Source of the DNA: Streptomyces sp. LUP30
Lineage (GTDB): Bacteria > Actinomycetota > Actinomycetes > Streptomycetales > Streptomycetaceae
Direction of reading: 5' to 3'
DNA length: 63,418 bases
NCBI RefSeq assembly: GCF_001746365.1
Contig: NZ_MJAJ01000049.1
Span: 9,735 to 73,152 of the forward strand
Numbering within the stretch: position 1 is the first letter of the stretch; each line of letters opens with the position of its first letter. The position numbers and the translations under genes are program-made. The notes under the pieces were generated by a model. It was given only the letters and a program-made list of their open reading frames with translations, was not told the DNA's origin and searched no databases. Shown piece after piece: positions 34,305 to 42,061 of the stretch.

Positions 34305-36482
34305 TCAGCGCGCGTCCGTGAAGGTCTCCCCGTTCTCGGCCTTCGCCACCAGCAGCGCGGGCGGGGTGAAGCGGTCGCCGTAGCGCTCGGCGAGTTCACG
34401 CGCGCGTGCCACGAAGCCGGGGAGGCCGCCCTCGTAGCCGTTGACGTACTGCAGCACGCCGCCGGTCCAGCCGGGGAACCCGATGCCGAAGAGGGAGCCG
34501 ATGTTGGCGTCGGCGACCGAGGTCAGGACGCCCTCTTCGAGGAGCCTGACGGTGTCGAGGGCCTCGGAGAACAGCATGCGTTCCTGCATGTCCTCGAACG
34601 GGATCCCGGCCTCGGCGCGCGTGAAGTGCTCGCGCAGCCCCGGCCACAGCCCCGCCCGCTTGCCGTCCTCGGTGTAGTCGTAGAAGCCCGCTCCCCCGCT
34701 GCGCCCGGTGCGCCCGAACTCGTCGACCATGCGGTCGATGACGGCTTCGGCGGGGTGCGCGGTCCAGGTTCCGCCGGCCTCCTCGACGGCTTGCCTCGAC
34801 TCACGGCGGATCTTCTGCGGCAGGGTGAGCGTCAGCTCGTCCATCAGCGAGAGCACCTTGGCCGGGTAGCCCGCCTGCGCGGCCGCCTGCTCCACCGAGG
34901 CGGGTTCGATGCCCTCGCCGACCATGGCGACGCCCTCGTTGATGAAGTGGCCGATCACCCGGGACGTGAAGAAGCCGCGCGAGTCGTTGACGACGATCGG
35001 GGTCTTCCTGATCTGCCGGACCAGGTCGAAGGCGCGCGCAAGCGCCTCGTCGCCGGTGCGCCCGCCCTTGATGATCTCGACGAGGGGCATCTTGTCGACG
35101 GGCGAGAAGAAGTGCAGGCCGACGAAGTCGCCCTGGCGCTCTACGCCTTCGGCCAGTGCGGTGATGGGCAGGGTGGAGGTGTTGGAGCACAGCAGGGCGT
35201 CGGGGGCCACGATGTGCTCGATCTCCTGGAAGACCTTGTGCTTGAGGGCGGTGTCCTCGAAGACGGCCTCGATGACGGCGTCGCAGCCGGCCAGGTCGGC
35301 GGGGTCCGCGGTGGGCGTGATGCGGGCGAGCAGCGCGTCCGCCTTCTCCTGGGTGGTGCGGCCCCGGGCGACGGCCTTGGCGCAGAGCTTCTCGGAGTAG
35401 CCCTTGCCCTTGACGGCGGCCTCCAGGGAGACGTCCTTCAGGACGACGTCGATGCCCGCGCGGGCGCACGCGTAGGCGATGCCCGCGCCCATCATCCCGG
35501 CACCCAGGACGGCGGCCCTGCGCACCGTGCGGGGCTCGACGCCCTTGGGGCGGCTGACGCCGGAGTTGACGGCCTGGAGGTCGAAGAAGAACGCCTGGAT
35601 CATGTTCTTCGACGTCTGTCCGGCGGCCAGCTCGACGAAGTAGCGGGCCTCGATGACCTGCGCGGTCTCGAAGTCGACCTGGGCGCCCTCGACGGCCGCG
35701 GCGAGGATCGCGCGCGGCGCCGGGTAGGGGGCGCCGTTGGTCTCCTTGCGCAGGCTGGCCGGGAAGGCGGGCAGGTTGGCGGCGAACCGCGGGTTCGACG
35801 GGGTGCCGCCGGGGATGCGGTGGCCCGGCTCGTCCCAGGGCTGGCGCGACTCGGGGTGCGCGTCGACGAAGGCGCGGGCCTTGGCGAGGAGTTCGTCCGG
35901 CGTGGCGGCGACCTCGTGGACGAGGCCGTTCTCCAGGGCCTGGCGGGGGCCGTACTGGTTGCCCTTGAGGAGGACCTTGAGCAGGGCGTCGGTGATGCCG
36001 AGCAGGCGCACGGTGCGCACGACGCCGCCGCCTCCGGGGAGCAGGCCGAGGGTGACCTCGGGGCAGCCGATCTTGGAGCCGGGCGCGTCGAGGGCGACAC
36101 GGTGGTGACAGGCGAGGGCGAGCTCGAAGCCGCCGCCGAGGGCCGCGCCGTTCAGGGCGGCCACGACGGGCTTGCCGAGGGTCTCGATGCGGCGGAGGTT
36201 GCGCTTGATCTCCAGTCCGCCCTCGAAGAGCTCGCGGGCGGTGTCGGGGGTGACCCGGATCAGGTCGCGCAGGTCGCCGCCGGCGAAGAAGGTCTTCTTG
36301 GCGGAGGTGAAGACGATGCCCCGGATGGAGTCCTTCTCGGCCTCCAGGCGGTCGGTGACCGCGGCGAGCGAGGCGCGGAAGGCCGCGTTCATGGTGTTCG
36401 CGGACTGCTCGGGGTCGTCGAGGACGAGGGTGACGAGGCCGGTGCGGTCCTGTTCCCAGCGGATGGCGGTGCTCTGTGTCAT
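34305..36482 (-). CDS. Fatty-acid oxidation bifunctional protein: enoyl-CoA hydratase / 3-hydroxyacyl-CoA dehydrogenase
   Basis: A 725-aa FadB/FadJ-type multifunctional enzyme. Residues 1-~200 form the hydratase/isomerase domain (KTFFAGGDLRDL, LNGAALGGGFELALACH). Residues ~335 on carry the NAD-binding dehydrogenase domain (VLGAGMMGAGIAYACARAG), with HFFSPVDKMPLVEII and VVNDSRGFFTSRV. The C-terminal dehydrogenase domains follow. It works with the thiolase gene 40 bp upstream to process acyl-CoA to acetyl-CoA. Both genes read out of a shared promoter before the CaiB-like gene. Length is typical. Confidence 0.96.
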   Translation of the reverse strand: MTQSTAIRWEQDRTGLVTLVLDDPEQSANTMNAAFRASLAAVTDRLEAEKDSIRGIVFTSAKKTFFAGGDLRDLIRVTPDTARELFEGGLEIKRNLRRIETLGKPVVAALNGAALGGGFELALACHHRVALDAPGSKIGCPEVTLGLLPGGGGVVRTVRLLGITDALLKVLLKGNQYGPRQALENGLVHEVAATPDELLAKARAFVDAHPESRQPWDEPGHRIPGGTPSNPRFAANLPAFPASLRKETNGAPYPAPRAILAAAVEGAQVDFETAQVIEARYFVELAAGQTSKNMIQAFFFDLQAVNSGVSRPKGVEPRTVRRAAVLGAGMMGAGIAYACARAGIDVVLKDVSLEAAVKGKGYSEKLCAKAVARGRTTQEKADALLARITPTADPADLAGCDAVIEAVFEDTALKHKVFQEIEHIVAPDALLCSNTSTLPITALAEGVERQGDFVGLHFFSPVDKMPLVEIIKGGRTGDEALARAFDLVRQIRKTPIVVNDSRGFFTSRVIGHFINEGVAMVGEGIEPASVEQAAAQAGYPAKVLSLMDELTLTLPQKIRRESRQAVEEAGGTWTAHPAEAVIDRMVDEFGRTGRSGGAGFYDYTEDGKRAGLWPGLREHFTRAEAGIPFEDMQERMLFSEALDTVRLLEEGVLTSVADANIGSLFGIGFPGWTGGVLQYVNGYEGGLPGFVARARELAERYGDRFTPPALLVAKAENGETFTDAR

Positions 36483-36522
36483 GACGGGATCTCCGTAGAA
36501 GTCTTGGGTTCCGCTGGGGTGG

Positions 36523-37737
36523 TCAGACGCGCTCGACGATCGTGGCGATGCCCATGCCGCCGCCGACGCACAGCGTGGCCAGGCCGTAGCGCTTGTCCTG
36601 GCGTTCCAGCTCGTCGACGAGCGTGCCGAGGATCATCGCGCCGGTGGCGCCGAGGGGGTGGCCCAGCGCGATCGCGCCGCCGTTGACGTTCACCTTGTCC
36701 AGGGACAGGCCCATGTCCCTGACGAAGCGCAGGACGACCGCCGCGAACGCCTCGTTGATCTCGACCAGGTCGATGTCGTCGATGGTCAGGCCGGCCTTCG
36801 CGAGGGCCTTGCGGGTGGCGGGCGCGGGACCGGTGAGCATGATCGTCGGCTCGGAGCCGGAGACGGCCGCGGAGACGATCCGCGCGCGGGGGGTGAGTCC
36901 GTGGCGCTCGCCGACCTCCTTGGTGCCGATCGCCACCAGGGAGGCGCCGTCGACGATGCCGGAGGAGTTGCCCGCGTGGTGGACGTGGTCGATCTTCTCC
37001 ACCCAGTGGTACTTCTGCAGGGCGACCGCGTCGAAGCCGCCCAGCTCGCCGATGTCGGCGAAGGAGGGCTTCAGCCTGCCCAGGGAGTCGGCGGTGGTGC
37101 CGGGGCGCGGGTGCTCGTCGTGGTCGAGGACGACCAGGCCGGCGCGGTCCTTCACCGGCACGACCGAGCGGTCGAAGCGGCCTTCCTTCCAGGCCGTCGC
37201 CGCCCGCTCCTGCGACAGGGCGGCGTACTCGTCGACGTCCCGCCGGGAGAAGCCCTCGATGGTCGCGATGAGGTCGGCGCCGATGCCCTGCGGCACGAAG
37301 TTCACGGCCAGGTTGGTCATCGGGTCGTTGAACCAGGCGCCGCCGTCCGAGGCCATCGGCACCCGGGACATCGACTCGACGCCGCCCGCGAGGACCAGGT
37401 CCTCCCAGCCCGAACGGACCTTCATGGCGGCCAGGTTGACCGCTTCCAGACCCGAGGCGCAGAAGCGGTTCTCCTGCACGCCCGCCACGGTGTCGGGCAG
37501 CCCGGCCGCGAGGGCGGCGATGCGCGCGATGTCGGAGCCCTGGTCGCCCACGGGGCCGACCACGCCGAGCACGATGTCGTCGACGGCGGCCGGGTCGAGG
37601 CCGGGGAAGCGGTCGCGGAGCTCGTGGATGAGGCCGACGACGAGGTCGATCGGCTTCGTGCCGTGCAGGGCGCCGTCCGCCTTGCCGCGTCCGCGCGGGG
37701 TGCGGATCGCGTCGTACACATACGCTTCGGTGCTCAC
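36523..37737 (-). CDS. Acetyl-CoA C-acyltransferase (thiolase)
   Basis: A 404-aa thiolase, the last step of beta-oxidation, splitting 3-ketoacyl-CoA into acetyl-CoA and a shorter acyl-CoA. Conserved catalytic sites are visible: nucleophile Cys in NRFCASGLEA, His in GGAIALGHPLGATG and the second Cys in CVGGGMG. It is 40 bp upstream of the FadB-like gene, forming an alpha/beta fatty-acid oxidation pair. Length and motifs are standard. Confidence 0.96.
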   Translation of the reverse strand: MSTEAYVYDAIRTPRGRGKADGALHGTKPIDLVVGLIHELRDRFPGLDPAAVDDIVLGVVGPVGDQGSDIARIAALAAGLPDTVAGVQENRFCASGLEAVNLAAMKVRSGWEDLVLAGGVESMSRVPMASDGGAWFNDPMTNLAVNFVPQGIGADLIATIEGFSRRDVDEYAALSQERAATAWKEGRFDRSVVPVKDRAGLVVLDHDEHPRPGTTADSLGRLKPSFADIGELGGFDAVALQKYHWVEKIDHVHHAGNSSGIVDGASLVAIGTKEVGERHGLTPRARIVSAAVSGSEPTIMLTGPAPATRKALAKAGLTIDDIDLVEINEAFAAVVLRFVRDMGLSLDKVNVNGGAIALGHPLGATGAMILGTLVDELERQDKRYGLATLCVGGGMGIATIVERV

Positions 37738-37777
37738 TGGTCAAGCCTTTCGGGAGGGTGGGCCGGGCCGGGCGGGG

Positions 37778-38947
37778 TCAGTCGCCCCGGGACGGGGTGT
37801 GCGGGGAGGGCTGCTCGGGATCCGCCACGAGCTCGGGGACGCCCCAGTCACGGGCCACCTCGCGGCTGTGGGCGCCGGGCAGGGCCGGCCCTGCGCGGAC
37901 GGCCGTGGGCGTCGCGGAGAACCGGGGCGCGGGGGCCGGCTGGGTGATGCCGCCGTGATCGGTGAAGGTGCCCCGGGCCGCGAGGTGCGGGTGGTGCGGG
38001 GCCTCGCGCAGCGACAGCACGGGCGCCACGCAGGCGTCGGTGCCGTCGAAGACGGCCGCCCACTCGGCCCGGGTGCGGGCCTTGAAGCGGGCGGCGACGG
38101 CCTCCCGCAGCTCTCCCCAGCGCGTCCAGTCCCGGCGGGCGTCGCGGAACTCCCCGAGACCCAGCAGGTCCACGAACTCGTCGTAGAACTGCGGCTCCAG
38201 CGCACCGACCGCCATGTGACCGCCGTCGGCGGTCTCGTACGTCCCGTAGTACGGGCAGCCGCCGTCGAGGAGGTTGGCGCCGCGCCGGTCCTGCCAGCCG
38301 CCGGCCGCGAGCATGCCGTGGATCATCGCGGAGAGGTGGGCGACGCCGTCGACGATGGCCGCGTCGACGACCTGGCCGACGCCGCTCTCGCGCGCGTGGT
38401 GCAGCGCCGCGAGGACACCGACCACCAGGTACAGGGAGCCGCCCGCGTAGTCGCCGAGCAGATTGGCGGGGGCCGGCGGCGGCCGGTCGGGGGCGCCGAT
38501 CATGCCGAGGGCGCCGGTGAGGGCGATGTAGGCGACGTCATGGCCCGCGCGCTGGGCGAGAGGGCCCTGCTGGCCCCATCCGGTCATCCGGCCGTAGACC
38601 AGCCGGGGGTTGCGGGCGTGGCAGTCCGCGGGGCCGACGCCGAGACGCTCGGCCACGCCCGGCCGGTTGCCCTCGATGAGGACGTCGGCGCGGGAGGCGA
38701 GATCCAGGACGCGCGCGGGGCCGTCCGGCGCCTTCAGGTCGACGATCACCGAGCGTTTGTTGCGGTTGGTGACGTCGCAGGAGGGGTCGATGGCGAGGGA
38801 GGATCCGCCGGGGCGGTCCACCCGGACGACGTCGGCGCCGAGGTCGGCCAGGAGCATGCCGGCGAAGGGTCCGGGGCCGATCCCGGCGAGCTCCACCACC
38901 CGTACGCCTGTCAGCGGGCCCTGCCCGGCCGTCCGTCCCGTCGTCAT
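37778..38947 (-). CDS. CaiB/BaiF family CoA-transferase (alpha-methylacyl-CoA racemase-like)
   Basis: A 389-aa family III CoA-transferase. It begins LTGVRVVELAGIGPGPFAGM, typical of racemase-type members, with DLGADVVRVDRPGG, and has the conserved Asp in DYAGGSLYLVVGVLAA, HARESGVGQVVDAAIVDG and a C-terminal SREVARDWG. The closest pattern is alpha-methylacyl-CoA racemase, which would prepare methyl-branched acyl-CoAs for oxidation. Streptomyces makes such iso/anteiso chains, though those methyl groups lie elsewhere. The ATG at 38947 has AAGGGGG 4 bp upstream. It leads the three-gene operon with the thiolase and FadB genes. Confidence 0.92.
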   Translation of the reverse strand: MTTGRTAGQGPLTGVRVVELAGIGPGPFAGMLLADLGADVVRVDRPGGSSLAIDPSCDVTNRNKRSVIVDLKAPDGPARVLDLASRADVLIEGNRPGVAERLGVGPADCHARNPRLVYGRMTGWGQQGPLAQRAGHDVAYIALTGALGMIGAPDRPPPAPANLLGDYAGGSLYLVVGVLAALHHARESGVGQVVDAAIVDGVAHLSAMIHGMLAAGGWQDRRGANLLDGGCPYYGTYETADGGHMAVGALEPQFYDEFVDLLGLGEFRDARRDWTRWGELREAVAARFKARTRAEWAAVFDGTDACVAPVLSLREAPHHPHLAARGTFTDHGGITQPAPAPRFSATPTAVRAGPALPGAHSREVARDWGVPELVADPEQPSPHTPSRGD

Positions 38948-38960
38948 CCAGCCCCCTTGC

Positions 38961-39016
38961 TGTGACACAACCGATGTAACACCAGTGATGCTATGAACGC
39001 GGTGGAGCGGACACAA
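38961..39016 (-). promoter_or_regulatory. Promoter and imperfect palindrome upstream of the fatty-acid oxidation operon
   Basis: On the minus strand TTGTGT (39011-39016) and TAGCAT (38988-38993) are 17 bp apart, a good sigma-70-type promoter. Immediately downstream, around 38961-38983, is an imperfect palindrome with the pattern GTGnnACA...TGTnnCAC, a candidate repressor site overlapping the transcription start. Confidence 0.5.
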
Positions 39017-39130
39017 GAGCTGGACGAGCAAGCGCTTAGACACTTTAGGGACACCTGCCGTCGGGCTCCGCACCCTTCACGCTAGCCTCAGCCACCGACA
39101 GCGGCGCGGGCTGCACGGCAAAGGGGTGTC

Positions 39131-40303
39131 ATGAGCAGGCTGAAAAGGTCGGACCGTCCGTACGACATCGTGCTCTTCGGGGCCACGGGCTTCGTCGGGA
39201 CGCTCACCGCGGAGTACCTCGCCGCGCACGCGCCCGGCGAGGTCCGCTGGGCGATCGCCGGACGCGACGAGACGAGACTGCGGCGGCTGCGCGAACGGCT
39301 CGGCGTGGACGTCGGGGTGCTGCGGGCCGACGTCTCGGACCCGGAGTCGCTGCGCGCCCTCGCGGAAAACGCGCGCGTGGTGGCCACGACGGTGGGTCCC
39401 TACGTGCGGTACGGCGAGGAGCTCGTGGCCGCCTGCGCGGACACCGGCGCCGACTACCTGGACCTCACCGGCGAGCCGGAGTTCGTGGACCTGACCTACG
39501 TGCGGCACGACGCACGCGCGCGGGAGACCGGGGCCCGGCTGCTCCACGCGTGCGGCTTCGACTCGGTCCCGCACGACCTGGGCGCGTACTTCACCGTCCG
39601 GCAGCTCCCCGAGGGCGTGCCGCTGACCGTGGACGGGTTCGTGACCGCCGACGCCTCGTTCTCGGGCGGCACCTTCGCCTCCGCGCTCGGCCAGTTCGCG
39701 CGCGGCCGGCAGATGGTGGCCGCCGCGCGGGAGCGGGGACGGCACGAACCGCGGCTGGTGGGCCGGCGCGCCGCCGCACCGGTGGGCGCGCCCCGGTTCG
39801 CCCCGGAGGTCGGCGCCTGGGCCCTGCCGCTGCCGACCGTCGACGCGCAGGTCGTGCTCCGGTCGGCACGGGCGCTGCAGCGTTACGGACCGGACTTCCG
39901 CTACCGGCACTACGCGGCGGTACGGCGGCTGCCGGTCGCCGTGGGCGGCGTCGCGGCGGTCGGCGCACTGGCCGCCGCGGCCCAGCTGCCGCCGGCCCGG
40001 CGCTGGCTGTCGGACCGGCTCAAGCCGGGCGAGGGGCCGAGCGCTCAGAAGCGGGCGCGCAGCTGGTTCTCGGTCCGGTTCGTCGGCGAGGGCGGCGGCC
40101 GCCGGGTGTACACCGAGGTCTCGGGCGGCGACCCCGGCTACGACGAGACGGCGAAGATGTTCGCCGAGGCGGCGCTGGCCCTCGTCTGCGACGCCCTGCC
40201 GCCGACGGCCGGGCAGGTCACCACCGCGGTGGCCATGGGGGACGCGCTGACGGAGCGGCTCACCCGGGCGGGCATCCGATTCCGCGTCGCGGCGCGCCGC
40301 TGA
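39131..40303 (+). CDS. Saccharopine-dehydrogenase-type NADP-binding protein (trans-acting enoyl reductase-like)
   Basis: A 390-aa protein starting with a Rossmann motif (DIVLFGATGFVGTLTAEYL), then WAIAGRDETRLRRL, TTVGPYVRYGEELV, YLDLTGEPEF and HACGFDSVPHDLGAYF. These mark the family that includes trans-acting enoyl reductases of mycobacterial lipid synthesis. Hydrophobic stretches near residue 275 (VAVGGVAAVGALAAAA) suggest membrane contact. AAAGGGGTG precedes the ATG. It diverges from the fatty-acid oxidation operon, so a role in lipid metabolism is plausible. Confidence 0.9.
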   Translation: MSRLKRSDRPYDIVLFGATGFVGTLTAEYLAAHAPGEVRWAIAGRDETRLRRLRERLGVDVGVLRADVSDPESLRALAENARVVATTVGPYVRYGEELVAACADTGADYLDLTGEPEFVDLTYVRHDARARETGARLLHACGFDSVPHDLGAYFTVRQLPEGVPLTVDGFVTADASFSGGTFASALGQFARGRQMVAAARERGRHEPRLVGRRAAAPVGAPRFAPEVGAWALPLPTVDAQVVLRSARALQRYGPDFRYRHYAAVRRLPVAVGGVAAVGALAAAAQLPPARRWLSDRLKPGEGPSAQKRARSWFSVRFVGEGGGRRVYTEVSGGDPGYDETAKMFAEAALALVCDALPPTAGQVTTAVAMGDALTERLTRAGIRFRVAARR

Positions 40304-40343
40304 TCCGCACCGCGCTCCCCTCGTCGCCCGATGCGCTCCCGCC

Positions 40344-40490
40344 TCAGAGCGGCCACTGCACGAGCGTGTAGACCATGCCGACGATCCAGCCGAGGCCGGC
40401 CAGGACGGCGAGGATCAGCGCGGCGTTCACGGCGCGCTCGACGGGGCGGTCCGGGTCGGCGAGGGGCTTCGGAGCACGGTGGGTGGTCAT
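40344..40490 (-). CDS. 48-aa membrane protein
   Basis: Beginning MTTHRAPKPLADPDRP, this 48-residue protein has one hydrophobic segment (ALILAVLAGLGWIVGMVYTLV). A start at 40526 is in frame, but the ATG at 40490 has AGGGTGG upstream. Single-helix proteins of this size are common and uncharacterised in Streptomyces. It converges on the saccharopine-dehydrogenase-like gene. Confidence 0.65.
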   Translation of the reverse strand: MTTHRAPKPLADPDRPVERAVNAALILAVLAGLGWIVGMVYTLVQWPL

Positions 40491-40533
40491 GCGCCCACCC
40501 TGCCGATCGTACGGGCGTGCGCACATCCGTACG

Positions 40534-40585
40534 CGTACTCAGACGCCGTACTCAGACGCCGTACCGGGACGCCGTGTTCGGACGG
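40534..40585. repeat. Four tandem 13-bp repeats
   Basis: Units of 13 bp start at 40534, 40547, 40560 and 40573. The first two are identical (CGTACTCAGACGC), the third differs at three positions, and the fourth diverges further. They sit in the 270-bp gap before the 62-aa gene. A 13-bp period is not a helical multiple. Neither a coding nor a clear protein-binding role is evident. Confidence 0.75.
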
Positions 40586-40706
40586 TGCCCGCGTACGGCG
40601 CGCGGCCCGGACGGACACCCCGGGCCGCTCCCGCGCCGCCTTGTCTCCCGTTTGAGACTTCTCCCGCCTCCTGCCCGGCGACTGCGCCGCCAACTGCCAA
40701 CAAGCA

Positions 40707-40726
40707 CTTCAATGAAACGATTGAAG
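40707..40726. promoter_or_regulatory. 20-bp palindrome upstream of the 62-aa gene
   Basis: CTTCAAT and ATTGAAG are perfect inverted arms separated by 6 bp (40707-40726), 37 bp upstream of the ATG. The arms are AT-rich in GC-rich surroundings, as many operators are. Candidate binders include ArsR- or MarR-type repressors; no such gene is adjacent. Confidence 0.5.
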
Positions 40727-40763
40727 CCACTGATCGCAGCGAGCGCACGAGAAGGAGAGCAGT

Positions 40764-40952
40764 ATGAAGTTCGTTCTCGAAGTCACCGTCGACGAGGGTG
40801 CGTTGGCCCAGGACCCGGTGGGCGAGCTGGGGCGCATCCTGCGGTACTGGGGCGGCAACCTGAAGCACTACGCCCTGGAGGCCGGGGACGGCTCGGCGGT
40901 GTACGACTCCGCCTACGCCGAGGTGGGCCGCTGGCGGATCGTCGCCTCCTGA
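40764..40952 (+). CDS. Conserved-looking small protein, 62 aa
   Basis: A 62-aa soluble acidic protein starting MKFVLEVTVDEGALAQDP with GRILRYWGGNLKHYALE in the middle and WRIVAS at the end. GAAGGAG lies 6 bp before the ATG, so it is probably translated. I do not recognise a family. The mix of an alternating strand and an amphipathic helix suggests a small alpha/beta fold. Its 3' end overlaps the endonuclease V gene tail by 40 bp on the opposite strand. It is preceded by the 20-bp palindrome and the 13-bp repeats. Confidence 0.7.
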   Translation: MKFVLEVTVDEGALAQDPVGELGRILRYWGGNLKHYALEAGDGSAVYDSAYAEVGRWRIVAS

Positions 40953-41623
40953 AGCGCCTCCCGGCACAGTCTGTCCGCCCTGCGGGTGGTCTCCGGAAGA
41001 CGGAACCGCGGGGTGAGGGCGAGGGTGTGGGCGCAGGCGCCGTCCAGGCCGATCCGATGGCCCACGGACACGAAGACCGGTTTCACGCCCGCCCGCGTGC
41101 GCAACGCCCGCCCCACCTCCTCGTCGCCGGCCAGCAGCGGGGACGACGATCCGCGCGCCGCCTCCGGGTCGTCGTAGGTGAAGACGAAGGGGTTCTTGGC
41201 CACGCCCACGGTGGGCAGGCCGGTGAGGACCCCGAGGTGGCTCGCGAGTCCGAAACGGCGCGGGTGGGCGAGACCGTAGCCGTCGCAGACGACCAGTCCG
41301 GGCGGGCAGGGCAGGGCGTCCAGCGCGGCGAGCACGGTGGGGATCTCGCGGAACGCGAGCAGTCCGGGGACGTACGGGAAGGAGATCCGCCCTACGGCGG
41401 TCGCCTCGGCGACGACGTCGAGGCCGGCCGCGTCCAGCACGACCGCGGCCGCCGCGACGACGTCCCGCTCGTCGTCGTAGGCGACGTCGACCCCCGTCAC
41501 GTATCCCGTCCCGGGCGGCGGCCCCGGCTGGTCGAGCACCACTTCGGCCCGCAGCTCGTCCTGGACGGCGCGGGCCTCCTCCTCGGTCGCGGGCCAGCCC
41601 GCGGGAATGCTTACGGTCGTCAT
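40913..41623 (-). CDS. nfi: Endonuclease V
   Basis: A 236-aa repair enzyme that nicks DNA (or RNA) 3' of inosine and other deaminated bases. Family motifs seen are TGVDVAYDDERD (catalytic Asp), SFPYVPGLLAFREIP (wedge motif), VVCDGYGLAHPRRFGLASHLG and VSVGHRIGLD. Length is normal. agcgta (minus-strand TACGCT) at 41634-41639 is 10 bp before the ATG and there is no ribosome site, so it may be leaderless. Its last 40 bp overlap the 62-aa gene on the other strand. Confidence 0.95.
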   Translation of the reverse strand: MTTVSIPAGWPATEEEARAVQDELRAEVVLDQPGPPPGTGYVTGVDVAYDDERDVVAAAAVVLDAAGLDVVAEATAVGRISFPYVPGLLAFREIPTVLAALDALPCPPGLVVCDGYGLAHPRRFGLASHLGVLTGLPTVGVAKNPFVFTYDDPEAARGSSSPLLAGDEEVGRALRTRAGVKPVFVSVGHRIGLDGACAHTLALTPRFRLPETTRRADRLCREALQEATIRQRPTSA

Positions 41624-41681
41624 GGTGGTGACGAGCGTACGGCTCCCGCGGACCGGCTCGCGATCACGTTTCCCGTGGTGG

Positions 41682-42011
41682 TCAGCCCTTGCCGTCGAGC
41701 GCGCGCTGCAACTGACCCTTGTTCATGTCCGAGCGGCCCTTGACCCCTCGCCGCCTGGCCTCCTCGTACAGCTGGTCGTACGTGGGCCCCTGGGAGCCCT
41801 TGCCGGAGCGCTGACCACCGCGCTTGCCGGACGACATGTCCTGCGTGGAGGTGCGGCTCGCCGTCTTCGACTCGCCGGAGCGGGCCCGCTCCTTGTTGAC
41901 CGTCCGGGCGGCGATCTCCTCGGCGCGGCCGGCGCTCTCGCCCCGGTCCTGCGCGCTCTCCTTGATGTGCTCGTACTGACGCTCCCGCTTGGGGCTGGAA
42001 CCGCGTGGCAT
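41682..42011 (-). CDS. Small basic protein with Rho-N/SAP-like C-terminus
   Basis: A 109-aa very hydrophilic, Lys/Arg/Glu/Ser-rich protein. Residues 1-~70 look disordered. The C-terminal ~30 residues (YDQLYEEARRRGVKGRSDM, then NKGQLQRAL) match the helix-extended-loop-helix pattern of Rho_N/SAP/HeH nucleic-acid-binding motifs. Proteins like this are often called plasmid stabilization protein without evidence. DNA or RNA binding is the inference; there is no plasmid context here. Confidence 0.8.
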   Translation of the reverse strand: MPRGSSPKRERQYEHIKESAQDRGESAGRAEEIAARTVNKERARSGESKTASRTSTQDMSSGKRGGQRSGKGSQGPTYDQLYEEARRRGVKGRSDMNKGQLQRALDGKG

Positions 42012-42061
42012 GGACGCTCACTCCTCTCACGTTCGTGCGCTCCGGGTACCCGGAAAACGGC

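Noticed and set aside
31811..34399. A long minus-strand frame across the permease and MerR genes
   Set aside because: It overlaps the amino-acid permease in another frame and the MerR gene in antisense. It is low complexity with no recognisable domain.
41682..42011. A plasmid partition function suggested by the usual name of this protein family
   Set aside because: No replication or partition genes are near, and the sequence shows only a Rho-N/SAP-like tail.
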